Virus record (IMG/VR): IMGVR_UViG_3300026321_000025
Span: 1 to 21,138 of that record
Direction: 5' to 3' (one strand)
DNA length: 21,138 nucleotides
From: a virus
Position 1 is the stretch's first letter. Every line of letters begins with the position of its first letter. Both the position numbers and the translations under genes were made by a program. Positions 14,848 through 20,820 of this stretch are shown in pieces. The notes under the pieces are model-generated. The model was given only the letters and a program-made list of their open reading frames with translations. It was not told the origin of the DNA and did not search any database.

Positions 14848-16615
14848 TATAAAAACATTATCTGTAAAAAACTTTATGAGTGTAGGTAATGTAACCCAAG
14901 CGGTTACATTTGATGACTCAATGCTAACCTTAGTACTAGGTAATAATTTAGATTTGGGTTCAAACGAATCTCGTAATGGTACAGGCAAAACTACAATTAT
15001 TAATGCTTTGAGTTATGCTTTATTTGGTGTTCCTTTAACAAGTATTAAAAAGGACAACTTAATAAACAAAACAAATGCCAAAGGTATGATGTGTGCCGTT
15101 GAGTTTGAAAAGGACGGACACCTTTATAAAATTGAACGTGGTAGAAAACCTAATATTTTTAAATTTATTGTTGATGCACATGAAACTGACAATGGCACTA
15201 CAGATGAAATGCAAGGTGAAGGACGTAATACACAAGCAGAAATAAACAAAGTACTTGGTATTAACGGAACACTTTTTAAACATCTAATTGCACTTAATAC
15301 ATATACAGAACCATTTCTTGCATTGCGAGCTCATGAACAAAGAGAAATGATTGAGCTTATTTTGGGTGTTACTCAACTTAGTGAAAAGGCTGATGTTTTA
15401 AAAGAAACTATCAAAGAAGTAAAGTCAAATATTAAAGAAGAAGAATTTAAAGTTAAAGCACAACAAGAAGCAAATGCAAAAATAGAAAAAACAATAGCAG
15501 ATTTAGAACGTCGTACAACTATTTGGAATAAGAATCAAGATAAAGAAATTAGCGAACTACAATTAGGAATTGACCGTTTAAGCAAAATAGATATTGAAAA
15601 AGAACTAAAGCAACACGAATTACTAGATGAGTTTAATGCATGGATCACTGCAAAAACTGCTACGAAAAAAGAGCTATCCCTTGCAGAAAAAGCATTAAAA
15701 CATTCCGACAATGTTCGTGCTTCTATTTTAAGTGACCTTGAACAACTAAAGAATAAAAGTTGTCCTCTTTGTAAACAAGATTTACATTCAAATGGTCATG
15801 GCACTTTAATTAAGCAGAAAGAAAAACAATTAAAAGACGCCAACGAACAACTAGATAAAGCACAAAGCGACCACGAATCTGCTACGGCGGCAAGTGTAGT
15901 TTTAGGAAATCATATGGAGAAGCCACATGTAAGTTATGGAAATATACAACATGCATATGAACATAAAAGTAACTTAGAAAATCTAAAAGAAAAATTAGAA
16001 ACAAAACAAAAGGAAACTGATCCGTATGCTGAACAGATTGAAAATTTAAAAGATTCAGCATGGACTGACGTATCTTTTGAAAAACTTAACGAGTTAACTG
16101 ATGATTTAACTCATAGGGAATTTTTAAAGGATATGCTAACAAAACCCGATTCGTATATACGTAAACTTATTGTTGAACAAAATTTAAAATATCTAAATAG
16201 TAAATTACAAAAATACTTGTTAGATCTAGGACTACCACATAATGTTAAGTTTAAAAACGATTTAGATGTAGAAATTACAGAGCTAGGACGTGATTTAGAC
16301 TTTGATAACTTATCGCGAGGAGAACGTAATAGACTTATACTAGGTTTAAGTTGGTCATTTAGAGATGTGTTTGAAAATCTAAATCATCCTATTAATTTGT
16401 TGTGTATAGACGAACTTATTGATAGTGGAATGGATACAATGGGTGTAGAAGCAAGTATGGCAGTATTAAAGAAAATGTCAAGAGAACGCAATAAAAACGT
16501 ATTTCTTGTAAGTCATAAGGACGAATTACAAAGCAGGGTTACAGATATATTACAAGTAACAAAAGAAAACGGATTTACAACATATGAAGTAACAAAGGAC
16601 TTCGTGTTAGAATAA
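14840..16615 (+). CDS. gp46: Recombination nuclease ATPase subunit gp46 (Rad50/SbcC family)
   Basis: This 591-residue protein has a Walker A motif NGTGKTT (46-52), long coiled-coil arms (about 180-300 and 325-450), a zinc hook CPLC at 308-311 between them, the ABC signature LSRGE (491-495), Walker B NLLCIDE (519-525) and the switch His in LVSH (556-559). It is the ATPase partner of gp47. The length is close to T4 gp46 (560). The ATG lies within the last codons of pyrF (8-base overlap). The next gene starts 8 bases after the stop. All expected motifs are intact, so the complex should be active. Confidence 0.95.
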   Translation: MLNIKTLSVKNFMSVGNVTQAVTFDDSMLTLVLGNNLDLGSNESRNGTGKTTIINALSYALFGVPLTSIKKDNLINKTNAKGMMCAVEFEKDGHLYKIERGRKPNIFKFIVDAHETDNGTTDEMQGEGRNTQAEINKVLGINGTLFKHLIALNTYTEPFLALRAHEQREMIELILGVTQLSEKADVLKETIKEVKSNIKEEEFKVKAQQEANAKIEKTIADLERRTTIWNKNQDKEISELQLGIDRLSKIDIEKELKQHELLDEFNAWITAKTATKKELSLAEKALKHSDNVRASILSDLEQLKNKSCPLCKQDLHSNGHGTLIKQKEKQLKDANEQLDKAQSDHESATAASVVLGNHMEKPHVSYGNIQHAYEHKSNLENLKEKLETKQKETDPYAEQIENLKDSAWTDVSFEKLNELTDDLTHREFLKDMLTKPDSYIRKLIVEQNLKYLNSKLQKYLLDLGLPHNVKFKNDLDVEITELGRDLDFDNLSRGERNRLILGLSWSFRDVFENLNHPINLLCIDELIDSGMDTMGVEASMAVLKKMSRERNKNVFLVSHKDELQSRVTDILQVTKENGFTTYEVTKDFVLE

Positions 16616-16623
16616 ATATAACT

Positions 16624-17199
16624 ATGAAGCAATTTGACGCACATTACTTATTTCAAGCCGCTGGAGATATTATTGATCTTAATGCTTGGGCTCCTGATAA
16701 TATTATACAGGAACTTGAAGAATTTCATAAAGATCCGGCAAATATAAAAAATAGCAGAGATCCAAACGAGCTAGGCGCAAAGATAGCATATGAATATCAT
16801 AAAGCACCTGATTCGTGGGAATTACCTAAAAATACTACAGATGTAGGATATTTAGAATATAACACAGGTTCTTTTTTATATCCTCATAGAGATAAGTGGA
16901 GAAAGTTACACACAAATTCTGTTAGATGTCTTTGTTTTTTAAATTATACACGCCCAACAGATTATTGTTTTGTTTACGATAATAAAATAGAAGTGTTAGA
17001 ACCCGGTCGTTGGTATGCAGTTAATACACAAAAAGTACATTATGGCTTTTCGTTTGTTGATGGTGTTAAGCATATAGGCATGGCATTACGATTTGACGAT
17101 AACGAATCTGTTGAGTGGATTCTTGATAAACTAAGTTTTCCACAACCAATACAAACTAAGACACAAGAAAATAAAGATGGTGTCTTGAAACACTTTTAA
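16624..17199 (+). CDS. 2OG-Fe(II) oxygenase-like protein (aspartyl hydroxylase-type)
   Basis: This 191-residue protein has a probable double-stranded beta-helix with the oxygenase triad: PHRD (His88, Asp90), a distal His139 in QKVHYGF, and Arg156 in MALRF, the position that usually binds 2-oxoglutarate. Strands around it (RCLCFLNYTR, YCFVYDNKIEVLEPGRWYAV) fit the Asp/Asn beta-hydroxylase type. Such enzymes are common in marine T4-like phages; the substrate is unknown. The gene has no clear Shine-Dalgarno sequence. It overlaps the next gene by one base (TAATG). The identification rests on the HxD...H...R spacing and could be a non-catalytic cupin. Confidence 0.65.
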   Translation: MKQFDAHYLFQAAGDIIDLNAWAPDNIIQELEEFHKDPANIKNSRDPNELGAKIAYEYHKAPDSWELPKNTTDVGYLEYNTGSFLYPHRDKWRKLHTNSVRCLCFLNYTRPTDYCFVYDNKIEVLEPGRWYAVNTQKVHYGFSFVDGVKHIGMALRFDDNESVEWILDKLSFPQPIQTKTQENKDGVLKHF

Positions 17200-17894
17200 T
17201 GTACTTTATATCTGCACCATTTGGAAATTATTTAAAGTTTAAAAACACAATATCAGTAACAGGTTCATGGACTTTAGAACCAAGACCAGGAAGATTAAAA
17301 CAAATTGTAAAGACTTTACGGCCAACACGTGGTGGCTGGATAAATAGAATTGGATTACGTAATCCGGGCATACATGTTGGAGTACGTAAACACAAACCCT
17401 GGGAAATTTTAAGTTTAGCACAAATAGAAGATAATGACTGGCACAAGATGTATAACATTGTGCCTAGTAACGCATCTGTAGAAATAAACATTTCTTGTCC
17501 AAATATTGACAATTTGCATAGTTCATGCAATAATATAAGTAGTACCCAATTTAGTAAATGGACAGAGGATAAAAGAGAATGGTGTATTTGCAAAATACCC
17601 CCTACGTATACAGAAAAAGAGATAGAATTCGTCCTTGCGAACGGATACACTCAGATACACGCTTCAAACACGATCCCAACGGAGAAAGGTGGGTTGAGCG
17701 GACAGGCGATAGTGCCTTACACATTAAAGATTCTGAAGCTCATAAAGACAAAGTATCCCTCAGTGACCGTTATAGCAGGTGGAGGGATTTACACGAAAGA
17801 CACAATAAATATGTATAAGGACCATGGAGCAGATCACTTTAGTTTAGGGACTATTTGCTTTACACCGTGGAAGATACAAGGAATAATTTCATGA
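17199..17894 (+). CDS. Dihydroorotate dehydrogenase-like protein
   Basis: This 231-residue protein resembles the FMN-binding barrel of dihydroorotate dehydrogenases: INRIGLRNPGI (48-58), VEINISCPN (94-102), a Lys in CKIPP (131-135), QIHASNT (152-158), GGLSG (164-168), VIAGGGIYT (191-199) and GADHFSLGT (210-218), i.e. the family's N-strand, active-site and phosphate-binding blocks in order. PyrD makes orotate, two steps before the UMP-forming PyrF that this phage also encodes. The protein is short (known enzymes about 300-340), with an abbreviated N-terminal part and active-site region, so activity is uncertain. Its last third is richer in G+C than its first part (about 44% against 36% in sampled stretches). 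It overlaps the next gene by ATGA. Confidence 0.68.
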   Translation: MYFISAPFGNYLKFKNTISVTGSWTLEPRPGRLKQIVKTLRPTRGGWINRIGLRNPGIHVGVRKHKPWEILSLAQIEDNDWHKMYNIVPSNASVEINISCPNIDNLHSSCNNISSTQFSKWTEDKREWCICKIPPTYTEKEIEFVLANGYTQIHASNTIPTEKGGLSGQAIVPYTLKILKLIKTKYPSVTVIAGGGIYTKDTINMYKDHGADHFSLGTICFTPWKIQGIIS

Positions 17895-18334
17895 CAATAG
17901 AAAGAACAAACGATGAAGAACTATTATCAGGTATAGTTAAACGAGCATGGAAGCATTCAAATAACGTAGGTGAAGCACCTGGCGACACTTCTTTAGCCGG
18001 GTTTAAAGATAATATAAATTATTCTGCGTTTATAGATTGGCTTCGAGATGAGGGAATAAACGTAGATGATGGATTTGACATTGAATACTCATGCAGGGTT
18101 GATTCATGGTTTACATTAGAGGATTTATGGAAAGCACTTACCCTTCCAAAACCTAATGAACCTGCAATGAATGTATTGGATATACCTGAAGAAGAAACAG
18201 TCGAAGATTTAACAGCACTAAACATGATGGCAGTTGATGCAAATGAAAAGGCCGGTATTATTGATGAAGTAAAAGAATCGGTTGAAGATTTAACAGCAAT
18301 ACACGAAGCCGCGATAGAAGAGGATGCCGAGTAA
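17891..18334 (+). CDS. Acidic hypothetical protein with a C-terminal repeat
   Basis: The chosen start at 17891 (MTIERTNDEE) gives 147 residues. It forms an ATGA overlap with the previous stop and has AAGGA eight bases upstream, whereas an in-frame ATG at 17855 lies inside the previous gene without a ribosome site. The protein is very acidic, especially after residue 95. A unit of about 44 residues is imperfectly repeated: TVEDLTALNMMA and SVEDLTAIHEAA. A middle segment (about 40-88) contains FIDWLRDEGINVDDGFDIEY and a Trp-rich SWFTLEDLWKAL. I do not recognise a family. It overlaps the nuclease gene by 11 bases. Confidence 0.65.
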   Translation: MTIERTNDEELLSGIVKRAWKHSNNVGEAPGDTSLAGFKDNINYSAFIDWLRDEGINVDDGFDIEYSCRVDSWFTLEDLWKALTLPKPNEPAMNVLDIPEEETVEDLTALNMMAVDANEKAGIIDEVKESVEDLTAIHEAAIEEDAE

Positions 18335-18860
18335 AAGTAAAACTAAAGGCAGTTCGTTTGAACGAGAAGTTGCAAAAGAATTATCAGATTTATATAATGA
18401 GAGCTTTATAAGAACTCCGTCGTCGGGTGCTTATGTTGGCGGCTCTAATGTCGTACGAAAAGATTTTTTATCCGAGGGACAAGTACAGTCTTTCAGAGGA
18501 GACATAATACCACCCGACGAGTGGAAATATTTTAACGTAGAATGTAAATCATACGCAGATTTTCCATTTCACCAATTTTTATTTGATGGTGAAATTAGGC
18601 TATTAGAAGAATGGACAGAACAACTATTAGATGTATCAGAAGAAAAAGATTTGAACTTATTAATACTAAAATTTAACCGCAAAGGCAAATATATAGGCTT
18701 CCAAGAATCCCTCCACAATCTCTCTTTTAAAACCCACAGACATACAATATACAAAAACTGGCTTTTCACAGGCTACAACGACTTTTGGCAATTAAACAAA
18801 GACTCAGTAAAATACCTTTCGATCAAAGGTAACCCATACGCCCTAAACTGTCAGAAATGA
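18324..18860 (+). CDS. PD-(D/E)XK nuclease, Holliday-junction-resolvase-like
   Basis: This 178-residue protein starts KGSSFEREVAKEL (8-20), with the conserved Glu of PD-(D/E)XK nucleases, continues RTPSSGAYVGGS (30-41) and then RGDII (58-62) and NVECKSY (71-77): Asp60, Glu73 and Lys75 form the D...ExK active site. The RTPxSGA block is typical of Hjc-like or recombination/repair endonucleases. Its position at the end of the gp46-gp47 cluster suggests a recombination or DNA-degradation role. AGAAGAGG lies immediately before the ATG. The last part of the gene uses noticeably more C-rich codons than the rest, and a promoter-like sequence (18785-18813) lies within it, ahead of the structured RNA region. 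Confidence 0.72.
   Translation: MPSKSKTKGSSFEREVAKELSDLYNESFIRTPSSGAYVGGSNVVRKDFLSEGQVQSFRGDIIPPDEWKYFNVECKSYADFPFHQFLFDGEIRLLEEWTEQLLDVSEEKDLNLLILKFNRKGKYIGFQESLHNLSFKTHRHTIYKNWLFTGYNDFWQLNKDSVKYLSIKGNPYALNCQK
18785..18813 (+). promoter_or_regulatory. Possible promoter for the structured RNA
   Basis: TTGGCA (18785-18790), 17 bases and TAAAAT (18808-18813) form a plausible sigma70 promoter inside the end of the nuclease gene. Transcription from it would begin about 45 bases before the structured region. Weak alone; supported mainly by position. Confidence 0.3.
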
Positions 18861-19195
18861 CCGGTCGAGGACTAGCGATACTATGAGTACATAGTGTTAG
18901 TTCGGATTTCCGTTGGCAATGATCATTAACATGCCCATACATCACGAGATGGGAACGAGCAAGCAATCCTGACGACTTTGGAACTTGCAAGGCTGGTTAT
19001 AAACTGCCTCCTATAGTTATAACCATTCAGCCTGCGTTGGTATAGTAGACTGTAAAAGGGTACAGCCCAACCGCCTTTTCCTTTAATTAGGTTAGTTAAT
19101 AGGAGGTGTGCATTCCGAGGGGAATAGGACACTTAGCCATATACAGGCTAAGTGTGGCTTGACACTCGGGGAATAAGTTCTATAAATCAGTTAAT
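18861..19195 (+). ncRNA. Candidate structured noncoding RNA (unassigned family)
   Basis: This gap between two genes has no convincing coding frame and is about 44% G+C, well above its surroundings. It can fold into consecutive stems: (1) 18869-18876/18896-18903 continuing, after a 3-base bulge, into 18880-18885/18890-18895 with an AGTA loop; (2) 18991-18994/19029-19032 outside the perfect 8-bp stem 18995-19002/19017-19024; (3) 19034-19040/19067-19074 with one bulge, holding CTGT/ACAG; (4) CCGAG/CTCGG (19115-19119/19165-19169) enclosing a perfect 10-bp stem 19129-19138/19146-19155. The 14-base loop of stem 2 contains CCTCCTAT (19007-19014), the exact complement of ATAGGAGG (19099-19106), an 8-bp possible pseudoknot. 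The segment GGGGAATA occurs twice (19119-19126, 19168-19175). No tRNA, tmRNA, RNase P or SRP hallmarks were seen. The strand is assumed from the neighbours. Confidence 0.55.
19159..19186 (+). promoter_or_regulatory. Promoter for the phosphodiesterase/glycosyltransferase pair
   Basis: A perfect -35 TTGACA (19159-19164), a 16-base spacer and TATAAA (19181-19186) form a good sigma70 promoter about 110 bases before the next gene. The -10 region TATAAATC is also one base away from the T4 late consensus TATAAATA, so it could be used late. It overlaps the 3' side of the last stem of the candidate RNA. Confidence 0.5.
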
Positions 19196-19232
19196 ATCTA
19201 TTATAAGTAACATAACAAACAATTTAAACTGA

Positions 19233-19274
19233 AGATACGAAGTATCTGATAGTTTCGATGAGCAAAGCTCATCG
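19233..19274 (+). other. Tandem hairpins in the leader of the phosphodiesterase gene
   Basis: Two compact hairpins stand in tandem: AGATAC-GAA-GTATCT (19233-19247) and CGATGAGC-AAA-GCTCATCG (19256-19274; perfect 8-bp stem, 3-base loop), followed by TTTAAG. The second could be a weak terminator for the upstream RNA, or a processing or stability element in the leader. The T-run is short, so termination is uncertain. The next start codon lies 23 bases on. Confidence 0.6.
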
Positions 19275-19296
19275 TTTAAGTATGGAGAAAAGATAT

Positions 19297-19731
19297 ATGA
19301 TTAAGATAGCACATAGAGGTAATACTAATGGTAGTAATGATCTTGAAAATGCTCCTGAATATATCGATAAATCTTTAAGTAACGGATACGAAGCAGAAAT
19401 TGATGTTTGGTATCACAAAGATGGCTTATGGCTTGGACACGACAATCCTAAGTACATGATAGACTTTTCGTGGTTACAAGATAGACAAGATCGATTATGG
19501 TGTCATGCTAAAAATTTCGAGGCTTTAAATAATTTACTTTCATATCAAAAGATAAATGTATTTTGGCACCAAGAAGATAATTATACTGTTACGTCTCAAG
19601 GATACATATGGGCATATCCAGGACAATCAGGTAATGACGCTCGCACAATAGCAGTAAAACCAACACCCTCAATGAAATTAGGCGACTTCTATGGAGTATG
19701 TTCTGATGATTTCACACAACTTGAAATATGA
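19297..19731 (+). CDS. Short GDPD-like phosphodiesterase
   Basis: With the start at 19297 this is a 144-residue protein beginning MIKIAHRGNT, the typical N-terminus of the glycerophosphodiester phosphodiesterase family: HR at 6-7, EN at 17-18, EAEIDVW (32-38) and GHD (47-49). Further on are LWCHAKN (67-73) and IAVKPTP (118-124). These are metal and phosphate ligands of the GDPD barrel, but the protein is about half the usual length (230-300). GGAG lies nine bases before this ATG; in-frame ATGs at 19258 and 19282 are less likely because the first lies within the hairpin stem. It is joined by an ATGA overlap to the next gene. It may act on phosphodiester-linked surface glycans; substrate unknown. 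Confidence 0.65.
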   Translation: MIKIAHRGNTNGSNDLENAPEYIDKSLSNGYEAEIDVWYHKDGLWLGHDNPKYMIDFSWLQDRQDRLWCHAKNFEALNNLLSYQKINVFWHQEDNYTVTSQGYIWAYPGQSGNDARTIAVKPTPSMKLGDFYGVCSDDFTQLEI

Positions 19732-20594
19732 AAAAAGTAGCAGTATGTTTTAGTGGACAACCTCGGTTTGCAGATATAGGATGTTTATTCAATCGAAAAT
19801 ATTTTGAAACTGAGGAAACCTCTGTTGATTATTACTTACATACATGGGATACTCAAACAGTAGCCGAAGTCGTTGTAAAACATGATTTAGAAAAATTAAA
19901 ACGAGATTTAAATGATTGTTATCCTTTTAAACGAATACAAGTAACAGGATACAATATTATCGATGAATGGCTTGAAGAAAATCCAGATTGTTGCTATTGG
20001 GGAGATCCTGAAAAACAAGAAACAGAACATGAAATTGGACATGCAGGAAATTATCAAGCATACGGCATGTTTTTTAGTGCATATAATAGTTTTAAATTAT
20101 TAGAAGATAATTACGACATTGTATATAGAATGCGATTAGATTGTGCTATAAACTATAATGCGGCCGCTCCTATTGAAGATGCAATAAGTTGGGCAAAAAA
20201 TAAAGAGCCTGATGGCATGTATACAACAGATATGACTTTAAAACGTGGCAAAACAAAAATTGTAGATATATTATACTTTGGAAGCCATAGTGCTTCAGCG
20301 ATGTTATATGAACCTATTTTAGATATTATGAAATTTTGTATAACAGATCCAAAAGTACATGAAAAACATTTTCATACACATACTGGATGGGGACATATTT
20401 TTAAGTATTCAAATACAAGATTACGCACATATAAAAACCCTTTACCACATAAACTAATACGAGAACCTGCAACTAAAATACCTAAGGATGAAATGTCTTG
20501 GAAAAGAATGGCGGAAGTATCTCAAAAATGGGATGGTATAAATGCTCACTGGAGTAACAATCGTAGAGATTATGAAATGCCGTCTACTTTCTAG
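19728..20594 (+). CDS. Glycosyltransferase-like protein (CFSGQPR family)
   Basis: This 288-residue protein starts with a strand and loop VAVCFSGQPRF (4-14), then DYYLHTWD (34-41) and, in the middle, IVYRMRLDCAI (131-141), in which RLD takes the place of a GT-A DxD-like motif. A His/Trp-rich segment HFHTHTGWGHIF lies near residue 220. This set (SGQPR, HTWD, YRxRxD) recurs in poorly characterised phage and bacterial surface-polysaccharide proteins. The enzymatic activity is not proven. It is translationally coupled (ATGA) to the GDPD-like gene, so both probably modify the same glycan. Its stop overlaps by 11 bases, tail to tail, the end of the minus-strand frame below. Confidence 0.6.
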   Translation: MKKVAVCFSGQPRFADIGCLFNRKYFETEETSVDYYLHTWDTQTVAEVVVKHDLEKLKRDLNDCYPFKRIQVTGYNIIDEWLEENPDCCYWGDPEKQETEHEIGHAGNYQAYGMFFSAYNSFKLLEDNYDIVYRMRLDCAINYNAAAPIEDAISWAKNKEPDGMYTTDMTLKRGKTKIVDILYFGSHSASAMLYEPILDIMKFCITDPKVHEKHFHTHTGWGHIFKYSNTRLRTYKNPLPHKLIREPATKIPKDEMSWKRMAEVSQKWDGINAHWSNNRRDYEMPSTF

Positions 20595-20820
20595 TATTTT
20601 CCTGCATTTGTTTATTTAATTTGTCATTACGTTCATTAACAACTTCAATTAATAGTTTTCTTTCCTTGGCACTCATTTTTGTCACATCTTCGTATGATAC
20701 CGTACCTTCGGTATTAACAACCAGTTCTAATAAACCTTTAGTAAATTGATCGCTTTCGGTCCAAAACTCCTCAACTAGCGAGTCGATGTTATCCCATCCT
20801 GCGTCAAGAAGCCTTATCCG
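20584..20820 (-). CDS. Frameshift extension at the gp51 position (78 codons, no start codon)
   Basis: Directly downstream of the gp26-like gene, in the -1 frame, a 78-codon open frame runs from 20820 to a TAG at 20584-20586. It begins RIRLLDAGWDNIDSLVEEFW, continues LLELVVNTEGTVSYEDVTKM (30-49) and SAKERKLLIEVVNERNDK (50-67), and looks like a genuine helical protein. It has no ATG, GTG or TTG before Met49; upstream the frame is closed by TAG just before the slippery site. It therefore seems to be made only as a C-terminal extension of gp26 by frameshifting. In T4, gene 51 (baseplate hub assembly) follows gene 26, so this may be the equivalent, though T4 gp51 is far longer (249). Its stop overlaps the convergent glycosyltransferase-like gene. 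Confidence 0.65.
   Translation of the reverse strand, partial: RIRLLDAGWDNIDSLVEEFWTESDQFTKGLLELVVNTEGTVSYEDVTKMSAKERKLLIEVVNERNDKLNKQMQENTRK

Noticed and set aside
16612-16618. ATAAATA as a late promoter for the oxygenase-like gene
   Set aside because: It lies only 5 bases before the ATG and overlaps the gp46 stop codon, so a transcript would start within the gene.
18926-19132. 68-codon minus-strand frame across the intergenic region
   Set aside because: Odd composition, no ribosome binding site, and it overlaps the long RNA stems; taken as chance.
18861-19195. tmRNA, RNase P RNA, SRP RNA, tRNA or group I intron
   Set aside because: The characteristic conserved blocks of these RNAs were not found by eye; a covariance-model scan would be decisive.
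19233-19280. Hammerhead ribozyme (CTGA...GAAAC-like pieces on both strands)
   Set aside because: The core CTGATGA and GAAA elements do not occur in the needed order; the similarity comes from the two simple hairpins.
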